The notes: generated by a model from the sequence alone, not told the origin. DNA of 64,000 nt from Bradyrhizobium monzae (GCF_021458635.1 NZ_JAIRDQ010000001.1:1612001-1676000), one strand, 5' to 3'. Numbered from the stretch's first letter, positions 43,575 through 52,638 are shown. A program made the numbers and translations.

Positions 43575-45391
43575 GCAACGCCCCGTTTCTTTGGTAACGC
43601 GCCGATGGCTTCGACCGTGTTCATGATCGTCGACCACATCTTCAGCGCCATTGGCCGGCTGTCGACATACCGCTCGCCGCCGTCGATCCGCTTGTCTAGG
43701 TCAACGCCGACCTCAAACCCGCCGCAAACTTCCCGGCCAGCTTTGCGCATGATCTCGATCGCCTGTTCGATCTTCTCCGGATCAGTCTCCTCAAACAGGA
43801 TGCCGTCGTGAATGAGCATGATCGGCACGATGCCAGCTTCCACCAGGCGCACTGTGGCAAGCCGCAGCATTTCCGCGCCACCGCTTTGCATCGGAAAATT
43901 GTAGAGCGTGCGCCGGTTCGGGCTGTGCGAGATCCGCAATGGCCAGCCGAATTCGCTATCGATTCGCCTATCGAGCATGGCTGCCGTCACGGTGTCGGCG
44001 CGCCACTGCCAAAAGTGTGGATACCTTCGCTTGTGCAGCTGGATGATTTCGCTCGCGATCAGCGGGTGACGATTGAGACCGCGGGCCAGAGACGGTACGC
44101 CCATGCCGTAGTTGATACCGAGTTGCAATGGCTTCATCCGATCTCGCACCACCCGGCTTGCCTTCTTCCAGCGCACAGGATCACGATCATCGGTGAGGCC
44201 GCACATGACAGCGAGGGCGTGATAGATATCGCCGGCCAGATAGTCGGCCTTCAACATCGGATCATCGGATCGAGCGGCAGCGATGCCGACCTCCTGGCTG
44301 CGCCAGTCGAGATAGAAGCCGACCGAGCCGGCCGGGAATCGCATGAACGACCGCATACCGGCGTGCGCATTATACGGACTCTTTGCATGCGCATTGCGGC
44401 CTGTCGACGTACCGAATGGAAACAGCGACGGCCGATTTCGACCATCACGGCCGATCGGAAGCCGCGCTTTGCTGATGAAACCAAGGCTATCGCGCAACGC
44501 GTACAAGCCTTCAATGCCTGGCACATGGCTCATCAGACCGAACGCGTCGGCTGAAACGTCAAGTTGTCCGCTCTCGAGCCGGGGCCAAGCGGGGACGCCG
44601 GCATAGGCCAGCCATTCCGCAAATCGGACGTATTCCCACTCACCTTCATCCGAGAAGATTCGGTGCGGGCTGCCATAGCTCGGGTCGAAGCGACGGATCA
44701 GGTCGGCAATCACGTCGGTCTTGTTCTCCTGCACGATGTTCCACAAAACCATGTCGATCGGCATGCCGCGCGCCTGGATCAGGGCAATGGCCTTCGCGCT
44801 GTACTCGGACCAGTGCAACACCTTCGGCACGCTGGCGGGCTCGTAACAGTCGGTTCCGCGCAATTGGGCGCGCAAGAGGCGCTCGCTCGCGCGAACGTCT
44901 TCTTCGCAGTAATAGAAAACCTCCTGCTCAGTGTATTTCTCGCGCCACGTCCCGTTGCCGATGCTCTCGGATATGTCGCCCTTATCGATGCCTTCCCAGC
45001 CTTCAATGCTGTACATGCGGCAGGCATCCGACAGCCGCTTGCGCGGCTTGATACGCGCTTCGTCGGGGCTGTACGGCAACAGGATATTGCTGGCCGCGAG
45101 ATAGGCGGTGTGCTGATCAAAAATGTATTTGGGAAATTTCCAGCCGAGCACCTTGAAGCAGGTCATCTCGGCCCACGCGCTGTAGGCGACCATCAACGTG
45201 TCGGACCCGATGTCGAACGGCGGCGCATAGCCGAACTCGCCGCGCCACAAGCGAATGGTGCGAACGTGCTGGCAGTTTTCATCCAGCACATAGGCCACCA
45301 TGCAGAGCGGATTAGGCAGATCGCCGGGCGCGACTTCATATTCGAAATCGCACACGACAATATTTTTGAACTTGGACCTCATAGAGATCAA
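43571..45391 (-). CDS. Family A DNA polymerase with 3'-5' exonuclease domain (phage type)
   Basis: A 606-residue Pol I-like enzyme. The exonuclease part has VVCDFEYE (DxE, residue about 13) and YYCEEDVRASERL (YxxxD). The polymerase part has motif A YLDWRSQEVGIAA, motif B RDRMKPLQLGINYGMG and motif C LIHDGILFE. In motif C the usual HDE reads HDG; the catalytic Asp remains. No 5' nuclease domain is present, as in phage polymerases. It starts inside the stop of the upstream gene (ATGA). It is the core replication enzyme of this mobile module. Confidence 0.88.
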   Translation of the reverse strand: MISMRSKFKNIVVCDFEYEVAPGDLPNPLCMVAYVLDENCQHVRTIRLWRGEFGYAPPFDIGSDTLMVAYSAWAEMTCFKVLGWKFPKYIFDQHTAYLAASNILLPYSPDEARIKPRKRLSDACRMYSIEGWEGIDKGDISESIGNGTWREKYTEQEVFYYCEEDVRASERLLRAQLRGTDCYEPASVPKVLHWSEYSAKAIALIQARGMPIDMVLWNIVQENKTDVIADLIRRFDPSYGSPHRIFSDEGEWEYVRFAEWLAYAGVPAWPRLESGQLDVSADAFGLMSHVPGIEGLYALRDSLGFISKARLPIGRDGRNRPSLFPFGTSTGRNAHAKSPYNAHAGMRSFMRFPAGSVGFYLDWRSQEVGIAAARSDDPMLKADYLAGDIYHALAVMCGLTDDRDPVRWKKASRVVRDRMKPLQLGINYGMGVPSLARGLNRHPLIASEIIQLHKRRYPHFWQWRADTVTAAMLDRRIDSEFGWPLRISHSPNRRTLYNFPMQSGGAEMLRLATVRLVEAGIVPIMLIHDGILFEETDPEKIEQAIEIMRKAGREVCGGFEVGVDLDKRIDGGERYVDSRPMALKMWSTIMNTVEAIGALPKKRGVA

Positions 45392-46209
45392 GTCAAGTTC
45401 TGTTTCGCACCGATCAGCCGCAGGAGCGCCGGGTGATCATGCCGATCAATCATGCGGCCGTTGAATGTCACCGTCACGAGATCATTGAGCGTGCGCTTCG
45501 GCCAATTCGGCACGGGAAAGGCATCAGGATCGCGGGCGTGGTCGATCTTGTAGCCTTCGGCGCCGTCCGCCTTCCGGCTCTCGACTTGAACCCACTGCGC
45601 CCGGCCCGTCAGGCAAGCCTGCACTGCCGTCATATTCCAAGGGTTATCAAGATTAGTCGACGGTACATGACAGAGAAAGAAGCTGTCATGCGGCTTAGAC
45701 GCGAGCGCCAGGCGGAAACGCTGGATCTTCTTGCTCGACAGATAACTCATCGCCAGCTCCTCATCGATCAGATGGAGAAGATCCCGCTTCTGGCCGATGA
45801 TCGGCACGTTTACGAAGCAGAATTCTGGCGACCAGTAATCTTCGCTCGCGTGAACGCGAACGAAGTCGCCGGCCTCCGAGATCTTGTGATGCGGCAGCGC
45901 AGTCAACAGCGTCTCAACACCCGCAATGTTGGAGGAACGCTTCGACATGAAGCGCTCCAATCCGCCCTCGGCGGGTTTCTCGATCGAGATGGGCGCGTCA
46001 TTTGGTGACTGATCCACCAGTTTTGGTTTGGAATTTTCGTTCATTGAACTCTCCGTGCAGGACCTTGTCCGCCTTTTCGCTCTGTCGGCGTCCTCTTGTG
46101 AAACACGCGGCATCCGCCGGATCAGCCGTGTGGAATTCTCAAGCCCTTGTCCTGGGCGCGCGCAGGGCGAATCGCGAGGGCTATTGGAAACGGTATGGTC
46201 ATCGGTCAT
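45388..46209 (-). CDS. Hypothetical protein upstream of DNA polymerase
   Basis: 273 residues from ATG 46209, which overlaps the upstream stop (ATGA) and has GGAG about 9 bp before it. An internal ATG at 46044 with GGAG 6 bp upstream would give 218 residues and skip a low-complexity start. The conserved-looking body includes FVRVHASEDYWSPEFCFVNV and SKPHDSFFLCHVPSTNLDNP. No catalytic motif recognised. Its coupling to the polymerase suggests a replication-associated role. Confidence 0.7.
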   Translation of the reverse strand: MTDDHTVSNSPRDSPCARPGQGLENSTRLIRRMPRVSQEDADRAKRRTRSCTESSMNENSKPKLVDQSPNDAPISIEKPAEGGLERFMSKRSSNIAGVETLLTALPHHKISEAGDFVRVHASEDYWSPEFCFVNVPIIGQKRDLLHLIDEELAMSYLSSKKIQRFRLALASKPHDSFFLCHVPSTNLDNPWNMTAVQACLTGRAQWVQVESRKADGAEGYKIDHARDPDAFPVPNWPKRTLNDLVTVTFNGRMIDRHDHPALLRLIGAKQNLT

Positions 46210-46880
46210 GCGGGCCGCTCCACCGACATAGCTTGGGTTGCGCGCGCCGCTTGCCGCTTAGCCTTGATCGCGGCCTTGATGTCGTCATCAAACGCGTTCG
46301 CCCTGGTTTCGGTGATGGTGTTGACCACCACGGCGGCCATATCTTTGGTGCTGTCTTTCTTCAGGTCGAATAGCGATCCTTGGTCGGCATCGGCCAATCG
46401 TTCCTGCAGATGCGCGATCTCACGAATGCGTTCGTTAAGCTGGCGCTTGAGTCGGACCATCGGCGACACGCGAGCGTCCGACGCCTTCCCGTCGCCGCGC
46501 AGTACCTTGACGTCCTTGCGCTGCATCTTCGGATTGATAGCCCTGGTCCGAATGCCGTGTTCGAATTGTTCTACGGTGAGCAATGTCAGTTCGAACAGCG
46601 TGCCCCAATGCGCGGGCAAATGCGGAACGTGTTCCGCATTTCGAATATGACCGCACGTCGCGACTTTCATCAGCTTATTCGCGCCGGAACGGCTGATTGG
46701 CAGATCGGCCTTGACCATGGCGGCCCAATCGCCGTGCCGAAGTTCGGCCTTCGCGCATTCGAGCAGCGAACTGACCTCGAAGATGGATGGCACCTGTTTT
46801 TGCCACGCCTCGGTGATGCGCATGGCCCATTTGCCGCGCGTCAGGATGTTCGGAATCTCTTGGGCAGTGCTAACGATCAT
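46206..46880 (-). CDS. Hypothetical protein, DUF3102-like, of the replication module
   Basis: 224 residues from ATG 46880, with GGAG about 9-12 bp upstream. The middle (KAELRHGDWAAMVKADLPIS, then SGANKLMKVATCGHI) resembles DUF3102-type phage and island proteins, which look like HTH-containing DNA-binding proteins; this is from memory. A coiled coil follows (KRQLNERIREIAHLQERLAD). It is the second gene of the leftward module. Confidence 0.65.
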   Translation of the reverse strand: MIVSTAQEIPNILTRGKWAMRITEAWQKQVPSIFEVSSLLECAKAELRHGDWAAMVKADLPISRSGANKLMKVATCGHIRNAEHVPHLPAHWGTLFELTLLTVEQFEHGIRTRAINPKMQRKDVKVLRGDGKASDARVSPMVRLKRQLNERIREIAHLQERLADADQGSLFDLKKDSTKDMAAVVVNTITETRANAFDDDIKAAIKAKRQAARATQAMSVERPA

Positions 46881-47052
46881 TTTGCCGCGTCTCCTCTCGC
46901 CCCTTGCGAGGCGGCTCGACCGGCGCTTAGATCGCAGGGCCGACGCAGGCCCGACCAAGTTTTCGGTCGGAAAAATGAAACGACGCCGCTCCCGGTTGGG
47001 CTGGGGGCGGCGTCTTCTCACTTATCGCAGGGGTCGGCGTTGGCCGTTTTAT

Positions 47053-47676
47053 TTATTGCAACCAACTGGAACGGAACTCGGCGGGAAAAGCCATTTTGCC
47101 GACTTGCGCCCAGATCGCAGTCACTGCGGCCTCGCCGATAGCCATGCGCTCTTCGCCCAAGGCCTTCGCGACAATCGAACACCCGCTCGGCTTATGGCTG
47201 CCCGACCTAGTCGGTTTCAAATGGAAGCGTTCGCAAACGCTTCCGACAATGCAGGTGATTGCTATGCGCCGCAGGAAATTGTTTTCCGGCTTTTTCGACG
47301 GGCGTTGTGCGTAGGTGCGGCCCGCCGCGAACTCCTGAATGTAGGCCGCTAACGCTGGCGGGCGCGGCTTGCCCTCATGTTCGTACTGGATGTGCAGACT
47401 TAACAAAGCCTCGTGGGCGAGGCCCCAACCGGCGCGCGCCAGATGCGGCAGGTCCAACATCAGATTTGGGGAAAGGACCGCGAATCTCTCGATGAGCTGA
47501 CGGGCCGCAGCGTGGTTATCGCCCCTCTCGAACCAGTTCAATGGCAAGCCGCATAGTTCCAGCTTCCCGTCGCGCACCATGCGCACTAGCTCCCGCGCAT
47601 AGGCAATCGCGTCGGCCTCGGCGATCTCGGCGACAGCTTGATCGTATTTTCGGGCTAGCGGAACCATACTGCGCAT
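47053..47676 (-). CDS. Hypothetical protein, first gene of the replication module
   Basis: 207 residues, mostly helical (AVAEIAEADAIAYARELVRM; NHAAARQLIERFAVL), with a C-terminal half containing RRIAITCIVGSVCERFHLKP. It is divergent from the AlpA gene across a 303-bp gap, the normal place for early promoters of such elements. ATG 47667 is an alternative start. No family recognised. Confidence 0.65.
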   Translation of the reverse strand: MRSMVPLARKYDQAVAEIAEADAIAYARELVRMVRDGKLELCGLPLNWFERGDNHAAARQLIERFAVLSPNLMLDLPHLARAGWGLAHEALLSLHIQYEHEGKPRPPALAAYIQEFAAGRTYAQRPSKKPENNFLRRIAITCIVGSVCERFHLKPTRSGSHKPSGCSIVAKALGEERMAIGEAAVTAIWAQVGKMAFPAEFRSSWLQ

Positions 47677-47979
47677 TGTCGTCCAGAATCTGGTCAGGCG
47701 AAAGGTGGGGTTGGACGGCCGGACATGACCTTCGAGGCCGCCTGATCAATAAATAAAACGCCTTGAGGGCAGTCGCCGGCGTACCTTTTCGCACTAGTCC
47801 ACTGCCATGAACATAAGACCAAGCCTTAGACCCGAACGCGACGCGACGCCTCGCGGCCAAGGCCGCAACCAAGCACAAGCGAGGCGCGGCACAAGAGGCG
47901 GCGATGATCGCAGCAGCACGGGAAGCCGAAGCGGGAGATGTCGTGCTGGAGAGAGCCGGACGAAAAGGACACCCTTGCG
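47677..47979. other. Divergent promoter gap between the replication module and AlpA gene
   Basis: 303 bp with no gene. It contains an AT-rich run (CAATAAATAAAAC near 47747-47759) that could hold the leftward early promoter. I see no clear operator palindrome. Confidence 0.4.
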
Positions 47980-48258
47980 ATGACTACAGCGGAACGACCG
48001 CAGATGAAAACGGAAGACGGCTCGTTGGGGATCGAACCTCGACGCATGCTCAACGAGAAGCAGGTCCTCCAGATCGTGCCGGTCGGTCGCACCACGCTTT
48101 ACCGGATGGAAAAGGCAGGCCGCTTTCCGAAATCGACCTACATCAGCCCGAACCGACGCGTCTGGTTTGAGGACGAGATCGTGGCGTGGCAGAACGCGGT
48201 CGATGAGTTCGATCCGCATCGGGCTCGCGGCAAGGGGCGGCGTGGGCGTGCGGGTTGA
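47980..48258 (+). CDS. AlpA-family phage regulator/excisionase-like protein
   Basis: 92 residues with a MerR-like/HTH_17 fold: RMLNEKQVLQIVPVGRTTLYR, then MEKAGRFPKSTYISPNRRVW and FEDEIVAWQ, the standard AlpA pattern. AlpA proteins regulate integrase or act as recombination directionality factors in P4-like elements. ATG 47980 with AAGG upstream is preferred to ATG 47938. It is the only rightward gene of the module. Confidence 0.85.
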   Translation: MTTAERPQMKTEDGSLGIEPRRMLNEKQVLQIVPVGRTTLYRMEKAGRFPKSTYISPNRRVWFEDEIVAWQNAVDEFDPHRARGKGRRGRAG

Positions 48259-48400
48259 TTGGCAGAACCCCGGATTTCTGTTCCTCTGCCGCGCGGCGGC
48301 TTCCTGTGCCCAGTCGGTGCGTCAGCAAGCCGCCGGGCAGACGGGACCGGAGCGATGCTCCCCACCTGCCGCTTCGGTCTCGTACGTGATCATGGGACCG

Positions 48401-48414
48401 TTGATCTAAGTCAA
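48401..48414 (+). promoter_or_regulatory. FixK/FNR-type box TTGATCTAAGTCAA
   Basis: An exact TTGA-N6-TCAA palindrome centred about 107 bp upstream of the Gly/Tyr-rich exported-protein gene at 48514. A class II promoter would give a leader of about 65 bases. Confidence 0.65.
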
Positions 48415-48513
48415 ATGGGAACTTGAGCGGCGGCAAAGGCTCTCCAGCGGGTGCCGGCCCGTCATGCGCGGCACACGTCACATGAGCGGCACCCCAAGTA
48501 ATGGAGGAACGCC

Positions 48514-48960
48514 ATGCTTCGATTTCTACTCGCCGCTTTGGCAGCGCTCGTTCTGATTAGCGTCAGTCTAGTTCCTGACGATGCATATGCCCGCCGTGGC
48601 GGAGGCTTCCATGGTGGTGGCATGCGTGCTGGAGGTTTCCACGGCGGTGGCGCTCGCGTCGCCCATGTCCGTGGCGGAGGACACCGGGTTGCAGGAGGCC
48701 GCTACGGCGTTGCTGGGCGGGGTTATGGCTATCGTCCGATACCGGGCCGTCCTGTGGCGCGTGCAGCCGTTGCACGAGGGGTCTATCGCAATGCTGCGTA
48801 TCGCGGTGCCTATAGAGGCGCTGCCTATGGTCTAGGTGCAGCAGCCGTAGGAGCCGCCGCAGCTGGGGCCTACGGCTATTACAACAACAGTAACTGCTAT
48901 TATGACACCTACGGCAATCAGGTTTGCCCGGGTCAGTATCCGTACGGGTATCGGTACTGA
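48514..48960 (+). CDS. Exported glycine/tyrosine/histidine-rich protein
   Basis: 148 residues. A signal peptide (LAALAALVLISVSLV) precedes a mature chain starting RRGGGFHGGGMRAGGFHGGG, then Arg/Ala/Tyr repeats and a Tyr-rich end (NCYYDTYGNQVCPGQYPYGY) with two cysteines. Low complexity suggests a disordered or self-associating envelope protein, and the His-Gly repeats could bind metal. GGAGG precedes ATG 48514. It shares style with the proteins at 54815 and 59761. Confidence 0.78.
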   Translation: MLRFLLAALAALVLISVSLVPDDAYARRGGGFHGGGMRAGGFHGGGARVAHVRGGGHRVAGGRYGVAGRGYGYRPIPGRPVARAAVARGVYRNAAYRGAYRGAAYGLGAAAVGAAAAGAYGYYNNSNCYYDTYGNQVCPGQYPYGYRY

Positions 48961-49117
48961 CCACAATCGATGTCAGGGCGTGGACGGGGTCCATCCAACG
49001 TCCTGAGAACCGGAAGCGCCCCGATGTGCCGCATCATCAGCGGTGCTCAGCGGATCGGCTTTAAATCCATCCAGCGAGCAACTTGCACCGGGGCGCAACA
49101 TGCATCGGGGGAGCAAC

Positions 49118-49576
49118 ATGAGATTTCCCATAGCGTTCTTGGCAGGAATGTTCCTACTGGCGAGCACGCTGACGAGCTATGCGGAGGTTCGCATCACGAA
49201 TGATAGAGGCGGACCGATTGACTACTACATCGAACGGTACGAGAAGCTTCGGGCCTTGCGTCAATCCGTCGTGATCGATGGCCTTTGTGCCTCCGCTTGC
49301 ACGATCGTCCTTGCGAGCATTCCTCCGGACGATCTCTGCGTGACTTCAAGAGCGAAACTGGCCTTTCATGCTGCGTGGAATTTCGCTCGGAACGGGAGCA
49401 CCTTTACAGATCGTAAGGCGACGCGGATGCTGTATTCGATGTATCCCTCGCCGGTCCAACGGTGGCTCGATAGCCACGGAGGTCTAACTCCCCGTACGGT
49501 TTTCCTCGAAGGCAAGCCGCTGCATGTGATGTATCGGGGGTGCTCACGGCGCGATCTGGCCCATCGCCGACTGTAG
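49118..49576 (+). CDS. ClpP/crotonase-like exported protein
   Basis: 152 residues with a signal peptide (FPIAFLAGMFLLASTLTS). The mature part reads SVVIDGLCASACTIVLASIP then KLAFHAAWNF, the serine-nucleophile and following motif of periplasmic ClpP-like proteins (COG3904 type). ATG 49118 has GGGGGAG 5 bp upstream. The C-terminus is short for the family, so activity is uncertain. Possibly a small periplasmic peptidase or a remnant. Confidence 0.7.
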   Translation: MRFPIAFLAGMFLLASTLTSYAEVRITNDRGGPIDYYIERYEKLRALRQSVVIDGLCASACTIVLASIPPDDLCVTSRAKLAFHAAWNFARNGSTFTDRKATRMLYSMYPSPVQRWLDSHGGLTPRTVFLEGKPLHVMYRGCSRRDLAHRRL

Positions 49577-49652
49577 CTGCGCGGCGACCCCCGACACGAG
49601 CGCTTGAGCCTAGACGCGCGCGAGGGGCGAGCTGACCGATGTCTTGGCGTTC

Positions 49653-49946
49653 ATGATCTGGCTGCACAAATCTGCGGTGATCAAGGCGCTCTCTGACCTG
49701 ATCGATCAGGAAAGCGACGATGCTGCCGCGATGTCGCAGCAAGACCTCGAAGTGCGCCTCGCCGAGATCGGGCGCGACCGACTGCGCGTGGAACGGGAAG
49801 AGGCTTGCCTGATCTGGGCGGTGCAGGCGGCAGGCGACAGCATCGAGCACCGCGGCCGACGCAACACCGAGCGCGGTACTTGGTGTCGAATTGCGGACCG
49901 TTGCACGATAAAAGCTCTAACGCCCGACTGCCTTGATGGGCTGTGA
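49653..49946 (+). CDS. Short hypothetical protein (low confidence)
   Basis: 97 residues from ATG 49653. The N-terminal two thirds are a plausible helical protein (ALSDLIDQESDDAAAMSQQD; RLAEIGRDRLRVEREEACLI). The last part overlaps the convergent zinc-ribbon gene and looks arbitrary, so the true stop may have been lost by a frameshift. No family recognised. Confidence 0.45.
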   Translation: MIWLHKSAVIKALSDLIDQESDDAAAMSQQDLEVRLAEIGRDRLRVEREEACLIWAVQAAGDSIEHRGRRNTERGTWCRIADRCTIKALTPDCLDGL

Positions 49947-50183
49947 TGCGATCATTTCTCTGCCGCAGTTGCTGCAAAGGGCTGATGTCCCAACGATCTC
50001 GCAGGTTTGGTCACCCGAGATAATGTTCCGCTGACATTTCGGACAAACATAGCTATCAGCCCTCTTGGCGAAGTCATAGATCGGCCCGACATACGCGCAG
50101 ATCATGTGATGAAAAGTCGGTACAAAGGTCAGACCGGCGGCCTTGCAAGCCGGGCAAATCGAGGCGTCTGCTTTGACTTGCAC
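49917..50183 (-). CDS. Zinc-ribbon protein, possibly TackOD1-like
   Basis: 88 residues with three CxxC knuckles (SICPACKAAG, VCPKCQRN, LCSNCGRE) and an intervening FHHMICAYVGPIYDFA. The arrangement indicates two zinc ribbons. FHHM-ICAYVGP-YDF reminds me of TackOD1-type domains found with polysaccharide systems, but I could not confirm it. It lies 22 bp downstream of the HlyD gene on the same strand, so it is probably part of the glycosyltransferase locus. Confidence 0.65.
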   Translation of the reverse strand: MQVKADASICPACKAAGLTFVPTFHHMICAYVGPIYDFAKRADSYVCPKCQRNIISGDQTCEIVGTSALCSNCGREMIASQPIKAVGR

Positions 50184-50205
50184 AGGGTACTCCCTTCAGT
50201 GCCGT

Positions 50206-51252
50206 CTATTGCAGCCCAAGCGCGCGCGCGAGAGCGGCAGCACTGCGAAATACGATGTTGGCATAGAACATGCGCACGTAGACGGTTGCATTCAGAGGGG
50301 GTGGGACCGCATCGGAGGCAAATCGAATTCGCGCAATTTGCGTAGCAGGACTGTCACGCGTCAGAAGTGGTCGGTTCGGAGCATACACGCTCGAAACCGG
50401 CAGGATGTCTACAATCCTTGCCGAAATGCGGCGACTGCCGAACAAGACGAGCACTTCATTTCCAACCTTAGGCTCGACCAGTCGCGCGCTCGGGATGTGC
50501 CACTCGACAAAGACGTCGGTTGGATCCAGGATTTCGGCAATCGGCGTGCCTGCAACGAGCGATTGCCCGACATTCGCAAGATTGGTCGAAACGATGCCGT
50601 CGACCGGCGCCAACACCCGGCCAGCCGCGAAATTGCGATCCACCTCATCGAGCCGATCACGAAGCTGCTGGGAAAATTCGTCCAGGTCTGCCAGTTGAGT
50701 AATGGCCTCCGCAATCTCTGCCTCCTGCGAAATGACCGTCTTGCGCGCCGCAGCGCGTTCACGAAGCATTTCAAGACGGAACGTCATGCTGGCAGATTGC
50801 GATTGTTCAATTTGCTCGGCCGCGAGTTCCGTGACCTCCCGGTATGCTTTCGCCGCTTCCAGGGTCTCCTGCGCGATCCGCGCCCTGACGCGTAGCTCAG
50901 ATCTACGGCTCGCGATGTCTGCCAGTGCACGCATATAGGTAGCCGCTATACTGTCGTGCTCTGGCGACCGCACCAACCCTATCTCGTCACCGGCTTTGAC
51001 GGCGGTGCCGGGCGTCAGGTTCACGCTTCTGACTTGCACGATGTATGGGAGCGAAACGACGTGCGGTGGAGCGGAAACGGTGCCGGGTCCACTGAGAAAG
51101 ACGAGTGGAGCGCCGAAATAGATCACGAAGAAGGCGAGCACCCCAAATACGCTGGTCCCATAGGCGATGCGAACAAGCCGCCCCGCCGCTCGCCTGCGGC
51201 TTTCGACGGGATCTGGAACATTCGGATCGAGGCGATTGATGACAAGATCCAT
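50206..51252 (-). CDS. HlyD-family membrane fusion protein (polysaccharide locus)
   Basis: 348 residues: a short cytoplasmic N-terminus, one membrane helix (about 28-53, RIAYGTSVFGVLAFFVIYFG), a biotinyl-lipoyl half (VRSVNLTPGTAVKAGDEIGL), a long coiled coil (about 115-205) and the second half with VLAPVDGIVSTNLANVGQSL. It should span the periplasm to an outer-membrane exporter. It lies 12 bp after a processive glycosyltransferase gene, an arrangement like Alg8-Alg44 type exopolysaccharide synthases, but without a PilZ domain. Confidence 0.85.
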   Translation of the reverse strand: MDLVINRLDPNVPDPVESRRRAAGRLVRIAYGTSVFGVLAFFVIYFGAPLVFLSGPGTVSAPPHVVSLPYIVQVRSVNLTPGTAVKAGDEIGLVRSPEHDSIAATYMRALADIASRRSELRVRARIAQETLEAAKAYREVTELAAEQIEQSQSASMTFRLEMLRERAAARKTVISQEAEIAEAITQLADLDEFSQQLRDRLDEVDRNFAAGRVLAPVDGIVSTNLANVGQSLVAGTPIAEILDPTDVFVEWHIPSARLVEPKVGNEVLVLFGSRRISARIVDILPVSSVYAPNRPLLTRDSPATQIARIRFASDAVPPPLNATVYVRMFYANIVFRSAAALARALGLQ

Positions 51253-51264
51253 GGCAGATTGCCC

Positions 51265-52527
51265 TCAATCTCGACCTGCAAACAGCGCACGACGTACGCG
51301 GGGCGGCACAAAGTCATCATGTCTTGAAGTGCCGAAGATGATTTCTGACGAATAGGAGAAAAACCGGGCACATTTCAAATAGACGCCCTGGTAGAACGGA
51401 AAGATCAGAGCGGCTCCGAGATTGAGGATGCCCGACGATCGGTTGAACATGGCGAAGGCGAGCGCCAGGTTGAATAGCGAAATCCAGAGCAAGAGCAGAT
51501 ACACGACGGCAAGGAAAAGAAAGGCGGCGTTCGCGCCGAATACCGCCACTAGGTAGACGAGATAGAATGGAAAACTGAGAGTGGGGATCAAATCGAATAG
51601 GATGAAATCCAGTCTTTGAAGAGTGTCAGGCAGCCGCTCAAGCCGATGGAGGAAACGCAATTCGCCATACATGATCAGGCGAACTCGCAGGGCATCTCGA
51701 TCCCAGCGGGCGCGCTGGCGCAACAGACCGAGACCGCTCTCCGGTCCCGCTGTTTCCGCCCAAGCCTCAGGAACGAAACGAACCAGATAACCTAGTCGGC
51801 GCAGCCGAAGGCTGAACTCCAAATCCTCTCCCGGTCCGACATCGAGCCCACCCTGGCGAATGAAGACATCACGGCGGTACATTGAACAGGCGCCGGAAAG
51901 GCAGGCGATAGCTCCAACAATGTCGAGCATCGTCCGACCGGCGCTGATCGACATCAGGTACTCGATGCTCTGAAGCCGCGTCCACAGCGAGCTGCGCTCG
52001 TTGTTGATCGCAATATTGCAGCTTGCACCGGCAACTCGCGGATCATTAAACGCCTGCGCAAGCAGAGCAACGGCAGAAGGTTCGAAAACCGTATCTGCAT
52101 CCACGGTCAACAAAAGATCGCCGCTGGCGAACCGGGCTGCTGCATTTATGGCCGCGCTGCGCCCGCAGCGTGTGCCATGGCAGATGACCATATCCACCAG
52201 CCCGAGTTCTCTGGCATGCTCTGCAATCGCGCGCGTCTCATCAATCGAGCCGTCATCGACCACAATAATCTCTATCGGCCGCAGTGTTTGTCGCCGGAGC
52301 GATGCGATCGATGGACCAAGACCTGCTCCGCCATTGAAAGTTGGCACAATTACGCTGATCGATTTGCTGATCGGTACTTCGCCGTGCTGCGGTTGCCTGG
52401 CAAGGCTGAGCAGACAGAGGGAAAGCAAGGAGAACGTATACCGGGGAATGTCGAAGATTAGCGCAGCGACCGCGAGCAGCATCCAGTGCGTGTCGGCGAT
52501 TAACTGCACTGTCTCGACCATAGCCAT
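51265..52527 (-). CDS. Processive family 2 glycosyltransferase, membrane-bound
   Basis: 420 residues. N-terminal helix/helices are followed by the GT-A domain: ISVIVPTFNGGAGLGPSIAS, IIVVDDGSIDETRA, the DxD motif in LLTVDADTVFEP, acceptor motif GGLDVGPGEDLEFSLRLR and the processivity motif RQRARW (QxxRW). Three or four C-terminal helices form the export pore. It probably polymerises and extrudes a sugar chain, as cellulose, PNAG or alginate synthases do. The sugar cannot be told. A FixK/FNR box lies 98 bp upstream. Confidence 0.88.
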   Translation of the reverse strand: MAMVETVQLIADTHWMLLAVAALIFDIPRYTFSLLSLCLLSLARQPQHGEVPISKSISVIVPTFNGGAGLGPSIASLRRQTLRPIEIIVVDDGSIDETRAIAEHARELGLVDMVICHGTRCGRSAAINAAARFASGDLLLTVDADTVFEPSAVALLAQAFNDPRVAGASCNIAINNERSSLWTRLQSIEYLMSISAGRTMLDIVGAIACLSGACSMYRRDVFIRQGGLDVGPGEDLEFSLRLRRLGYLVRFVPEAWAETAGPESGLGLLRQRARWDRDALRVRLIMYGELRFLHRLERLPDTLQRLDFILFDLIPTLSFPFYLVYLVAVFGANAAFLFLAVVYLLLLWISLFNLALAFAMFNRSSGILNLGAALIFPFYQGVYLKCARFFSYSSEIIFGTSRHDDFVPPRVRRALFAGRD

Positions 52528-52624
52528 CTGTCTCCGTAAGACAAATCGCGCTTAGTCCTTGCGAGCGCGACGAGGAGCAGCATCGTTGAGGGAACCTGAA
52601 TGAGCGTTGCGGCTCCAACCACTA

Positions 52625-52638
52625 TTGATCTATGTCAA
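52625..52638 (-). promoter_or_regulatory. FixK/FNR-type box TTGATCTATGTCAA
   Basis: An exact TTGA-N6-TCAA palindrome centred about 104 bp upstream of the glycosyltransferase start and in the only promoter gap of that operon. Confidence 0.65.
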
